Translations under genes and position numbers: made by a program
The notes under the pieces: generated by a model
The model's database searches: none
What the model was told of the DNA's origin: nothing
What the model saw: only the letters and a program-made list of their open reading frames with translations
NCBI GenBank assembly: GCA_014529385.2
Contig: CM043944.1
Location: 179,538,240-179,602,239 of the forward strand
Direction of reading: 5' to 3'
Source: Adiantum capillus-veneris
Taxonomy: Eukaryota > Streptophyta > Polypodiopsida > Polypodiales > Pteridaceae
Length of the DNA: 64,000 nucleotides
Shown here: piece by piece, positions 8,817-18,046 of the stretch
Layout: every line of letters starts with the position of its first letter
How positions within the stretch are numbered: position 1 is the stretch's first letter

Positions 8817-9719
8817 TCACAATGGTACATGGCCAAAACCCCTTGTCTCCCTATACTCTTTGAACTCTTTGTTCGCTTTTGGTAGAGGATACTCACGAAG
8901 ACTATTGCAGTTCCTCTCGTGATTCACACACACTGTCAAAAATTGCACATCTCGCTTCCCATCTCTTCTCTTTACCCTAGCATAAGCAGAACCATCATCC
9001 AAGACCTTTGTTTCCATGCGAACGGCTGTCATGTATGGCTGCCCAAGGATAAGAGGATAGGTAGACATCTCCTGCACAAAGAAATTTTGCTCATCCTTGA
9101 CATTGCCAATCGTCACTTTCACATTTGGACAAGCCCCATACAGCTCTCTTGATGAGTTATTTGCAGCTCTAATCATCCACCCATGGTCTATGTCTATCGG
9201 CCACTTACCCTTCATGTAAAGACTCTTGGACATAAGATTGATCTCAAAGCCATGATCTATCAATGCAACATATGGCTCCTCAAGATCGCCCACCTTGACT
9301 AAAGTTTCTGTTGTAGCTCTTGCCCAATGAATTTTGGAGTAGTGGCTTTTATAGGAGGCTTCATCTTCATCATCATCATCTACAAATCTAGCATGTGCAT
9401 ATCTTCGAGAAGACTGGTAGCATCCTACCACACTGTCAGCGCAATCACTCTCTTGGACATGTATTCCATGTGCCTTACGTGACTCCCCTTCACCCTCAGA
9501 CTGTGGAAGAATAGACTTAGTGAGAGTTTGTCTCTTTCTTTTTATGATATCTATAATTTCTTCATGAATATCGCGTTTAGCAATGCCAAGAACCTCACCC
9601 AAGGTAAAATCAACTTTGCTATTCAAAATCCTTTCCTCCAATACCTGCTTTAAGTTTGTGGCAGCTTCAATGTCAGATTGTAGTTTGTATGCAGGGCCTT
9701 TTGCTTTAGCTTTTCCTTG
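8817..9719 (-). CDS. Retroelement aspartic protease region with DHG active site
   Basis: Minus-strand open frame directly after an in-frame TAG. After a charged linker with DDDDEDEASY, it holds the protease fold: VKVGDLEEPYVALIDHGFEINLMSKSL (active-site DHG where most retroelement proteases have DTG or DSG), GACPNVKVTIGNV, and the flap/C-terminal part YPLILGQPYMTAVRMETKVL, ending in TVCVNHERNCNSLREYPLP. The protease would cleave Gag and Pol. The frame is the same as that of the upstream gag-like part (9720-10250), so translation would need to pass the TAG. It ends at TGA 8817-8819, after GHVPL, where Arg is a likely ancestral residue. The second copy is at 33871-34773. Confidence 0.75.
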   Translation of the reverse strand, partial: QGKAKAKGPAYKLQSDIEAATNLKQVLEERILNSKVDFTLGEVLGIAKRDIHEEIIDIIKRKRQTLTKSILPQSEGEGESRKAHGIHVQESDCADSVVGCYQSSRRYAHARFVDDDDEDEASYKSHYSKIHWARATTETLVKVGDLEEPYVALIDHGFEINLMSKSLYMKGKWPIDIDHGWMIRAANNSSRELYGACPNVKVTIGNVKDEQNFFVQEMSTYPLILGQPYMTAVRMETKVLDDGSAYARVKRRDGKRDVQFLTVCVNHERNCNSLREYPLPKANKEFKEYRETRGFGHVPL

Positions 9720-10250
9720 CTATTTCTTCTTCCCTGTAGATGCCTCCTCCATAGGAATCTCAGGAGGAGGAGGCACATGCGGTGGAGCGTCATAAGAAGG
9801 TCCTGGATCTTTTCTTCCACCAGCTCTTGTAACCCTCTTTGAAGTAGAAGAACCTACATCTCCATTCTCATGTCTGCGCTTCTCTTCCACAATTGCTTCA
9901 TTGTTATAGCATTTTTCAAGATGGGCATGCACCGATAAAGAGTCCACAGGGTCATCCCAACCTGTTGTATGACGTATGCAATCACCAGCTTCATGTAATA
10001 CCTGTTTAGTTACCTTCACTTTTTCGGCTGAGGCTACTGTATATTGCCACAAGCTATCAACCTCCTCAAAATCATCTAGATTATACTTTAACACTTTCTT
10101 TGGAATTAGCTCTATCTTTGCCCCATAGGTAGCAGCCTCCACTGGGGACCACCAAGCTTTGCTGTATTTGGTCAACAAGCCATGCAGCATAGGGAGAATA
10201 GTGAGATGGTTCATCATTCTTCTGAGAGTTTGTCTATGCTTTTTATGCTT
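9720..10250 (-). CDS. Gag-like N-terminal region of the DHG polyprotein
   Basis: Minus-strand frame beginning around MMNHLTILPMLHGLLTKY, with WWSPVEAATYGAKIELIPK, YNLDDFEEVDSLW, TTGWDDPVDSLSVHAHLEKC and a Pro-rich stretch before KKK-stop. It sits where Gag belongs, upstream of the protease. I do not recognise a canonical capsid motif or zinc knuckle. The open frame extends to 10373, but its first 40 codons lie in the inverted-repeat arm and read as the antisense of a leader, so the real start is uncertain. It ends at TAG (9720-9722), followed in frame by CAA GGA and the protease linker; the same TAG is in the duplicate (34774-35300). Confidence 0.5.
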   Translation of the reverse strand, partial: KHKKHRQTLRRMMNHLTILPMLHGLLTKYSKAWWSPVEAATYGAKIELIPKKVLKYNLDDFEEVDSLWQYTVASAEKVKVTKQVLHEAGDCIRHTTGWDDPVDSLSVHAHLEKCYNNEAIVEEKRRHENGDVGSSTSKRVTRAGGRKDPGPSYDAPPHVPPPPEIPMEEASTGKKK

Positions 10251-10432
10251 ATGCGAGTGATCCCACAAATTTAGGAATTTTTCTGACTCCACTTGGGAAT
10301 TTTCACATAAAAAATGGCATTTTTTGGGTAAAAAATGAGCTGAAAATGGCCCAGTTTTGGTCCAAAGTGGCAAAATGGCCCAAAAATTGACACATCAGCT
10401 CATAATGCCATGGGGAAGAGAGAGAAGGGGGA
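10230..10432. repeat. Right arm of ~200-bp inverted repeat
   Basis: Reverse-complement match of 4692-4893. In plus orientation it reads as a leader heading toward the plus-strand fragment at 11090. It overlaps the apparent start of the minus-strand gag-like frame. Confidence 0.8.
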
Positions 10433-11089
10433 TTTTTACAGAAAAAATCAGAAATTTTTCTCTACTGTGCAATTGATTCCATGGTTGCTCAATCTATGTG
10501 TAGGGCAGTCCCACCTCTTCAAAATCTTGTATCTGAGCTAGTGAGGGAGTGAATTTTGGTTTCCCCTTATCAAAATGGTGTGTAGGCTTCACTTTCAAAG
10601 CTCTTAAATCTCTGCAAAATCATAAAATGGTTGCCAAGAAGGTGGAAGCTCGAGCATTCCTTTCGACTGTTTGATGTTACGACGACTATGTAATTGGGGG
10701 CAAGGCTACATGATACCATGAAAGAGGTTTGGGTTCTGATTGAGAATTATGCTTGTATGAGCATCAAGGTTTCATGGCTGAAACATTAGTGTTTTTCAAT
10801 GGTCTTTTTAAGTGAAATTGAATGTGATTTGATGATCCTCTCATCATACTCTCGACTACGAAAACAAGCAATTTCCAAGCACGATAGGAAAGAGGGTTTG
10901 TGACTTTGTTGTCACGAACGCTCTTAGATTCTCTGTCACCCTTAGAAAGAGGGTTGGTGATTCTCTACAAACTCTTTCTCGCAAAGGGTTTGTGACTCTC
11001 ATCATAAACTCTCACAGCCAGAGGTTCTGCACCTTCCCAGCTAGACCGCACACTTTCCGACAACGTACAAGAAGGCAACGAGTCAAGCA
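10433..11089. other. Non-coding stretch with repeated GGGTTTGTGACT-type motifs
   Basis: No convincing coding frame. Between 10880 and 11035 the phrases AAAGAGGGTT(T/G)GTGA and GTCAC recur three times in both orientations, a loose local repeat. It may be the 5' part of the plus-strand element whose protease-like fragment follows. Confidence 0.4.
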
Positions 11090-11665
11090 TTGATAGCAAG
11101 AATAATGACAATCAAAGGATGCAACGAGAACCCAACTCCAACATTGGGAGTAGTCAACTTGAACGTGATAGTACATGGATGTTCATGTCCTCATCAATTT
11201 GTATGCTTACTAGATGAACACATGAATGAGACGAAGATTCTTGGAATTCCCTGGATGCAAACATACAAAGAAGTACCTGATTGGGATACAAATCAGCTAA
11301 AGCTATCACCTAAAGGATGGAAACTCATTGTTCCAATTGCATCAAGCAAGGAGGAATGGAAAAGAAGCAATCAGCAGACCAAACCACGAAGTAGTCAATC
11401 TTCTCCATCCCCTCGACAATCAAATGCTACAAGTAGCATGCAAGGAGTCAGGCAAATTTGGGTACCAAAAGCACAGCTTAAGGATAAACCAATTCAGATC
11501 TGGGTGCCTAAAACTTCACCAACAAAACAAAAGAAGGTTCCAAGGGTTAAAACACCGAGACGAGCATCTCTGAGAAAGGAAACTAGCATGAAAATGGTTT
11601 GGAAGAAAAAAGGAGCACGTATCTTCTCCACAAACCATAAAACCAATCAACCAATGGCAAGTTAA
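11090..11665 (+). pseudogene. Plus-strand retroelement protease-like fragment with basic tail
   Basis: Open plus-strand frame (191 codons). Residues 1-85 read like the C-terminal half of a Ty3/gypsy protease: TLGVVNLNVIVHG, CPHQFVCLLDEHMNETKILGIPWMQTYKEVPDW and LKLSPKGWKLIVPI. This pattern (hydrophobic strand, ILG-W, DW, GW) follows the active-site half, which is not visible upstream. Residues 95-190 are very basic and repeat IWVPK twice (RQIWVPKAQL, IQIWVPKTSP), a motif seen in linkers of some plant Gag-Pol proteins. No polymerase follows. Likely a truncated relic; duplicated at 36145-36720. Confidence 0.45.
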
Positions 11666-12088
11666 GTCTCAAAAGACTCCACCACACCATACAACACTAA
11701 GCAGACCAAGCTACCAATGACGAGAAAAAGCTCGACAACAGTCAAAAGTAGTACCAACAGCTCAAGCAATTAGTGTGCTAAAGCATCCTGAGGGTACAAT
11801 TAAACAGAGACCACACAAGCTACAATATTTTCTCTTTGAAAGACATCAGCAACAAACCTCGACATCAAAAACCCTTGAGTTAATTACTTAAGACCCAGCT
11901 CTTGCACATCATAATGGTTTGAACTGCATTGATCTTCATAGCATGGTAGAGCCAAGCACGGCTATGCATAGACACGATTGTCCAACCCATGCACACAGTC
12001 GTCTTGAATTACGCAATCTAGGAGGGGTGGAAGTGCACTAAGTACTAAGTAATTATGGGTAATGTTTGAAGAGGGAGGAAAAGTTTGA
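11666..12088. other. Non-coding stretch before an LTR-like segment
   Basis: No coding frame recognised. It ends in the purine-rich GAAGAGGGAGGAAAAG (12068-12083), which resembles a polypurine tract immediately upstream of the LTR-like segment starting at 12089. Confidence 0.4.
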
Positions 12089-12377
12089 TGTTAACCTGTG
12101 ATTTTTTGCAAAATTACCTAATAATGCCCTTATAATCCATCATCAAGGAAAAATTCACTGAGAATATCTTCTCGATGAGTGTAAATAGTATATATACTAT
12201 CAGAAAATCATCCAAACTAGTTCTTTTTTGGGTAATTTTAATCATTTCTATTGATAATTGCTACAAACGAGAGCGCGGAGTTTCCTGCAAAATACTTAAA
12301 ATAGCATAGAGCAAGCCATAAACAAACAAATCTACATACCTAACGAGTTTCGTAGCACATAATCGAGGCCATAAGCG

Positions 12378-12380
<3 letters not shown>

Positions 12381-12454
<74 letters not shown>
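12381..12454. repeat. (GA)n microsatellite, 37 repeats
   Basis: Uninterrupted AG dinucleotides over 74 bases. The matching tract in the duplicate is only about 48 bases (37438-37485) and its right flank differs, so length has changed since duplication or is poorly sequenced. Confidence 0.95.
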
Positions 12455-12456
<2 letters not shown>

Positions 12457-12594
12457 AGAGCAAGACAACGCACGTGCAGGCGCACCTCCTAGAGCGGAGT
12501 GCTACACCAGCACGACGAGAGAGAAGAAGTACATAGACATTGGGTGCAATCTCCCTCCGTGCAAGAGTGACCATTTCCCTCTTGCACGTATTTC

Positions 12595-12601
12595 ATTTAT
12601 A
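12595..12601 (-). promoter_or_regulatory. TATA-like box in LTR-like segment
   Basis: TATAAAT on the minus strand about 190 bases inside the LTR-like end. It is followed downstream by a pyrimidine-rich leader containing the CT tract, as in a plant core promoter. Functional use is inferred. Confidence 0.35.
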
Positions 12602-12878
12602 GATTTCTTGAATGGTCAAATTGAGTACAAACTGGCTGACCGGTCATAAATGGCCAAAGCTCATAAAAGAGCACTTAAACAATAAAATGTACAATATATA
12701 TATCTCCATTCGCATACGCCTAGCTTGATCCGGTCTTTTCCTCTTGTCACAGCTGCAATAAACAATAAAATATCATTTCCATAACATACCTCTCCGTTGG
12801 AAAGCAACTGTCCTCAGTTGTGAAGATAAAAGTCTACAAACAATACTTGTCAAAAACAATGATTAGAATTCTGTACAC

Positions 12879-13513
12879 ACTCAACAGACCTTGCACTCAA
12901 ACACTGGAAACATCGTTGGGTTGGACAACGAATACTTGGCTTCTCCGCAACAACAGGCATAGAATCTATTGGCTTCAACACGCCCAACTTCAATTTTCGC
13001 TTAACCTATCTACCTTTTGATCTTTGCCAGATAGACCATGTCTTCATAGGTATCCGCATCGCTTCCACGTTGTCTCTAATCCTCGGATGCAAGCACGCCA
13101 TGAACCTCTAGATCTTGAAAACATATCCACTTTGCAGTTGGGTAGCAGCAGCTAGTTGCTTCCAAATATCTTCAAACTTGTTTAGAAACACACTGAAGTC
13201 TTCAGACACATCTTGCTTTAATGCCTTTAATTGAGAATCCACTTTTCTGCACTTTAAAGCCTTTGCTAAAATCTTTGACAAATCAAGCTCGAATCACCTT
13301 CCATGATTGCCGATCAAGAACTTCCAACCCCTCGAACCAAGCTTTGACTTTCCCTCGCATCACCAGCGGCACAGCCTTTGCCTTGGCTTCATCGGTCACC
13401 ATCCACATCGACAACATCCAGAGCTCTACATCTGAGATCCAATATTTAGCATCCTGTTCACCTGAGAGCACCAACTCAAAATCTGGCACCATATTACTGC
13501 ACCACGCCATCAC
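12879..13513 (-). pseudogene. Retrotransposon gag-like fragment (block B copy)
   Basis: The minus-strand frame from 13513 reads SNMVPDFELVLSGEQDAKYWISDVE, AKAVPLVMRGKVKAWFEGLEVLD and SWKVIRA, a Gag capsid core in which GKVKAWFEGL corresponds to the A-xxW-(W/F)-xxL motif. A stop at 13283-13285 and shifts follow. The rest, FVKDFLAKAL and FSVFLTKFEDIWKQL, is recognisable further down in another frame. It is cut at 12879 by the A/B join. The uncut counterpart on the plus strand is 62288-63134. Confidence 0.55.
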
Positions 13514-14280
13514 TTGAGCAATCAGTATATCCTCAGTGGGGGCACCACTGATGGGAAGGGGGAAATGGAAAAAACACCCAGTATATAATATACCTACCTC
13601 GTACTCCCTTTTGATCTACACCGTGGGAGTCAGCGACCCTCGCAGCTCCTTGTAGCTCATGCCCCGACACCCAGGTGGTCTCCCTACCTGTTATGCCGCT
13701 CCTCACGGCCTTCTAGCAATCGGTGCTCCCACTCATCCTCTACCTTACAACAGCCAGCACTTCGTGGCTCTTCTTCCTTGTGTGCTTGTTCTAGGACCCT
13801 CTCTGTAGCGTTCCAACCCCCTCACGGCATGCATCAATCTCTTCTCCACCCTTTGATGGTGGTACGTGGCCCTTCCTTGCTACAGCCCCGTCACTTGATC
13901 TTCCTTCATCTCTGTCTGGAGAACTGTCCTCGGTCCTCTTGGCTCCTCTCTGTTGCCCCCCCCCGCCTTCTTGGTCCCCTCCTAGCTTTTACTATCTGGC
14001 CACCCCGCGGCTGCCTTCTATTGCAATGGCGGCCCTACCTATCTTTGGCCATTCCGTCTCTCTTTCCCATGCAAGCCCACTTGGCAGCTCATTCCCATGC
14101 AGAACCAGGCAGATGGCGTACTTTTCTCCTCATGCAGGCTGCAGCTCGCGGCCATACCTTCTTTTTTGAATTCTCTACAACAAACATATGTTCCTTTAAA
14201 AAAAAAAAACCTTGATATGGCAAGCATTCACTCGCAAATTAAGATCATCGAACCGCCTCCAATTGCCGACAATCAGTGTC
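13514..14280. other. Non-coding GC-rich leader/LTR-like stretch
   Basis: GC-richer than its surroundings, with a poly-A run (14199-14208). It lies upstream of the antisense gag. On the minus strand GTATATTATATACTGGG (about 13578-13594) followed by a pyrimidine tract and the gag suggests a promoter/leader. Open frames on the plus strand here are Ser/Leu/Pro-rich and look like antisense shadows. Confidence 0.35.
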
Positions 14281-14586
14281 TCACAGCACTTTGAACACCA
14301 AAGAGATCACCTCGTTGATATTCTCCTCCCTTGCCACAATGTACGATGCCTCACAAAAGTTTTCGTGCATCTTCAAGCATTCTGACTCGCAAATCTTTTG
14401 CACCATGTCTGGCCTGTTAAATGGCCCACTTAGCATACACATCCAACGGTACCTGTGACACTTGGTGCCCGACACAGGCTCAAGCACATTGTTGCGACAT
14501 TGCCTACTGCCATACACCTGCAACAATGAGCCTTTCCATGAGTCAACATTTTTGAGCTGCACTAGCGTGTGTAAGGGTAGATACAT
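14281..14586 (-). CDS. Uncharacterised 101-aa open frame, Cys-rich (block B copy)
   Basis: Unrecognised. The frame MYLPLHTLVQLKNVDSW...LVFKVL contains six Cys residues (SRQCRNN, GTKCHRY, RWMCMLSG, KICESECLK, NFCEAS) and a hydrophobic C-terminus. It is identical in length and sequence in the inverted copy (61216-61521), but this only reflects the recent duplication. It lies upstream of the antisense gag leader and downstream of LINE-related sequence. It may be a fragment of a captured gene or chance. Confidence 0.25.
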   Translation of the reverse strand: MYLPLHTLVQLKNVDSWKGSLLQVYGSRQCRNNVLEPVSGTKCHRYRWMCMLSGPFNRPDMVQKICESECLKMHENFCEASYIVAREENINEVISLVFKVL

Positions 14587-15189
14587 GCCCTGGTAGTAGG
14601 TACGCTTGGTGTGGTGGGTTTGTGGAGTGTGAGAATAGTGGAAATCGAGCAGGCAGTGGTCTCCTAGTGTGCAGTGTTGTTTTGAAGGTGTTTTCCAAAA
14701 GGATAGGGGTGTTGTGGATACCCTGAGCTATAGAGAGGCCCTTTTGTTTGTGCCGAGCATGTTCCCCCATTCCCCCTTTCAAATGTCATCAATTTCTATG
14801 CTATCTTTTGTGTGTGTGTGAGGGTCTAGATTTATTTTAATTTCTTTATGTCACTTGGGCCCCATCATACGGGGTCCCATAAGTTGGTAGGACTTCTTCT
14901 TCTATTATTGTTTGTTCTTCAGTGAATTGACACGTCAGTAGTTTTGTGATATTTTGTCTTAAATTGTTGCGTATCAAGCCACTGAAGAACGGAACCAACT
15001 TGCAGATGTTGACCCAGGGCCTAAACTCTAAATGAAGAAGAAAAAGCAGTAGATGTACAGATTTCCATAGTTCATGCTAATCTATTGATGTGGTAGATTG
15101 TATGGATTTTTGCACCTTGCACTAGCTTGCTGACGTGGTAGATTGTACAAAGTTTTGTAGATTGTGATGGCTGCTTTTCGGGCCATATG

Positions 15190-15460
15190 CTTTTTGGACT
15201 AGTTGGTTTTGAATTTAAAGCTTTTCATGTAAATGCTTTTAATGGCCAAGGTCCTTTAAATATGAGGCTAGGGCTCATTCTCTGGCCCTCTTCTGGGAGA
15301 AGGAGCAGAGGATGGAGTACCGGCTTGTACTCTTTTGATGTAATATAAAGAAATACCAAAAGGGGAGCCAAGGTTTGGGGCCAATACTCTTTGGGGTAGA
15401 ATTCCTCCACTTTGTGTTGCATGTGCTCTCTCTTTCAATTTAGTTTTTATTGAAGTGCTT
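15190..15460. repeat. Dispersed repeat related to 45705-46000
   Basis: Shares with block C an ordered set of phrases: TTTGAA...GCTTT, CCTTTAAATATGA, GGCTCATT, GCAGAGGATGGAGTACC, AATATAAAGAAATAC, GGAATTCCTCCAC-like, and CAATT...TTATT. It is diverged, consistent with two old copies of one repeat family, possibly an LTR. A related piece at 14870-15010 contains ACTGAAGAACGGA, also found near 45380. Confidence 0.55.
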
Positions 15461-15514
15461 AAAATCTGTTCAGTCTGTTCTTTTTCTTTTGACAGTTCTC
15501 ACAAAACCTGAGTG

Positions 15515-17640
15515 TTGCTAAACATAAAAAACCCCCATAGTCATACATAGCCGATCCCAAGCTGCCAACTCCACCCCATGCACTAAATCATGGCCACCTC
15601 CTATCCTGTGAGAGGGGTCCTCCAACATGTTGAAGTCCCCCCTAGCACACCATTTCTCTACATGCGGCAAAGACTCAACAACATGAGACCAAAACTCATC
15701 ACATGCACTTGCCACATTGGGCGTGTAAATGTTCAGGAAACCCATGAGGAAACCTTGAATCTATATAGTAACCCACTGATCTCTACTTGGCACAATAATA
15801 CCTTTTCCCACAATGGCCTCCTTTCAAGAATCCACAATAGTCATATATACCCCGCCCTCGATACCTCAAGGTCCAAATAGAGCTCACCAAAACACCTCAT
15901 AGCGACCATGCAAAATTGACCAACATGTCTAATGCGGATCTCACACAGATGATACTCCTACAACATAGGAATATCAATCTCACCACTCACAGGCATCGAT
16001 GAATCTCCTGATGCAATTGACCCATCTGACATTGAAATTGGGGACCACCTAATCCATGCACTTCCATGAGACAATTCTCATGGGCTCAATGACAGAAAAT
16101 AGATGTTGCAATACTAGCCAACCTTGCTATCTTTGAGGTTGTATTGAAAGGGGAGTAATCCATATCCGAGCAACCTCTAGAAAAGCACGTTTGGAGTGAC
16201 TGTCCCACCCAGGCCCACGCCAAGCATGCAGCCCATAGGGCTACATCCTCTGTCGAAGAATCCTCATGTACAAATACATAGCATGGAGGGATATGAGTGT
16301 CATCAAACAAATCACCACAATGTGCCTGCAACTTGCTACATGCAACAGTGTCACGTTGAACTTGGTTGAAGGCCAAAGTGTCTATACCGGGTTTTTCACC
16401 CCTAGGTCCCCTGTGTGGTGTGAGAACTCAGTGGCCTAGATCTAGAGCTAGCCAAGAGCTGTGTGAAGGGTCCGCTCTGTAGGGTCCTTGCCGCACGGCG
16501 GAAAGGAGAAACCTACCAATGGATCCAAAGACTCATTGCCTTGAGCTAAAAAGAGCACGTGGACTGGAAAGCAAGCCTCCTCCCGGTGGTGGGAGAGGAA
16601 TCGCATGAGACTATATTCAAAGAGGTCCCATTGTCTGCAAATGTCAAAGCTAGTAAAACCTTGAGGGACTACATCAAAAGGGGAAGTCTGACCCAGAAGC
16701 AGCAGCCTCAGATGGGGCTGTCCCTCCCAAGCCACACGGCTCGGGAGAAAGCATCACCAAGAGAGCACCTTGCTATTGACGTGTGTCTAATACCCTGCAT
16801 CTGAGGAGGAGTAGCAGTGGGGTTGGAAGATGAGGCTGAGTGCCCCACCCGCGAGAGAGGAGAAGTGGGAGGTGCAGATGAAGGTGGACGAGGTGGGGGG
16901 GGGGGAGACGAGGGAGGAAAAGCGGCAGTGTTTGAGGGAGGAGGAGGGGGAGGAGTTGAAGAGGACCGAGTCTCCTCTGGGGGTCTTGCTGAAGGGGGTC
17001 AAAAAGGTCCCCGTCGGAACCTAATGTTGCTAAGTTGCAAGAGGTTGGCCACGAGGGGGAGTAGTGTAGCAAGCTTGTCCCTGTCGATTGCAACCACCGT
17101 GACCAATAGGCACCTGCTGCCAATTTTCAGTTGTATGATCCCTAGCGTGTGTTGAGGCCTTTGGCAAGTGGCCCATTTGTCTACAAATGAAGCACTATTT
17201 TAGGAGACCCAAATACTCCACATTGTGTTTGATCCAACCCCTACTCACACAAGGTAGAAGTATCATCTTCGGGAGGGAGTGTGTGCCTTGAACAAGAACC
17301 TAGACAGTAGGTAAACTCATGGCCTTGGCCACACACAATTAAAGCTACAGTGTGCAGAGACTCCAAAATTGTCTCAAACATGGGGAGAAGAGGAAGGTAC
17401 TCTCTCCTCATGCCTAAGAAGAAAACCGAGATAGGCAAATCGACCTCCTCCTCAAGCACATTTATAGTCTGGTCAAAACCATGATGCCATCGTCTGAAGT
17501 AGGCTTGAGCTCCTTGGATACAAAGCAGGCTCATTGAAATCACCTTAGATGTCATCTCTAGACACTTGAACTCTATCTAATAGTACCCTCTTCCCAAGAG
17601 TTGGACATCGGTGATCTTACCCACATCATCAAAGAGGATT
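15515..17640 (-). pseudogene. LINE (L1-type) fragment: ORF1 gag-like protein and start of endonuclease (block B copy)
   Basis: On the minus strand, 17555-17241 encodes an ORF1 part (LLCIQGAQAYFRRWHHGFDQ, EEEVDLPISVFFLGMRREYLPLLPM), the RNA-binding N-domain seen in plant LINEs. It is followed at about 17197-17155 by a zinc knuckle CFICRQMGHLPKAS whose last Cys is Ser. Further downstream, frames near 15745-15518 encode APE-type endonuclease: GFLNIYTPNVASACDEFW, the GDFN active-site motif (ARGDFNMLEDPSHRIGG) and AAWDRLCMTMGV. The endonuclease nicks target DNA for target-primed reverse transcription. No RT follows, so the LINE is 3'-truncated; stops and shifts make it dead. The other copy is at 58170-60290. 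Confidence 0.7.
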
Positions 17641-17995
17641 CAGGCCTGGAGTAAGTGTCATAATAAGAATTATATCTAATTCTCCTAAATGATCATTTAA
17701 TATGGGGAAGTGCCAGGGGAGAAAAAGCTAGAATATTGGTAGGGATCCAAAGGAGGGAAAATAGGGATCCAAAGGGGGGCCCATCTGCAAAATAGCAATG
17801 TGCAGCAATAGGGATTAAAAGACCCTAAGGTGTAGCCCATTAAGAGTTCCAAAATGCTAAGGTTCCAAAATTCAAAGGTGTCTCCAAAGGTCAAACGCTA
17901 GGGAAATTGGGTGCTTAGTGTGTGTCACAAAAAGTCTTTATCAATCCCTACATAGGAGGGGGCGATCCTTGCAAGTAGGGGAGGAGAGAGAAACT

Positions 17996-18021
17996 CACAC
18001 ACACACACACACACACACACA
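17996..18021. repeat. (CA)n microsatellite
   Basis: Thirteen CA units within the LTR; the inverted copy has the matching GT tract near 57784-57804, slightly shorter. Confidence 0.9.
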
Positions 18022-18046
18022 AGCTCCCTTTACACAAAGTGAATGA

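Larger units (their letters stand above)
12089..12786. repeat. LTR-like segment (698 bp) with GA tract
   Basis: Plus-strand ends are TGTTAACC and CCATAACA, an imperfect terminal inverted repeat of the LTR type. Purine-rich tracts lie just outside both ends: GAAGAGGGAGGAAAAG on the left plus strand and AACGGAGAGGTA on the right minus strand. Orientation is therefore unresolved. A TATAAAT box on the minus strand (12595-12601) favours minus, while AATAAA signals near 12680 and 12755 favour plus. The second copy is 37144-37820, shorter mainly in the GA tract. Confidence 0.5.
631..12875 (+). repeat. Duplicated block A, copy 1 (12.2 kb)
   Basis: Matches 25687-37909 in direct orientation almost throughout. 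Differences seen are mostly single-base indels, a GA-tract length change and one scrambled patch (8717-8800). The gag frame enters this block from position 630 without a break, so the left join looks original. Its right join to block B at 12876-12878 includes three bases matching neither partner. Confidence 0.95.

Noticed and set aside
12261-12574. Leu-Ser repeat proteins on the minus strand
   Set aside because: Produced by translating the CT/GA microsatellite.
2485-12875. CTGTA at 2485-2489 and 12871-12875 as target-site duplication of a 10.4-kb insertion
   Set aside because: The implied element ends (ATGTTGAG and TTAGAATT) share no terminal structure, and a 5-bp match is easily chance.
16773-17155. 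Overlapping Gly/Glu-rich and Leu/Pro-rich frames on both strands
   Set aside because: Low-complexity translation of the LINE ORF1 linker.
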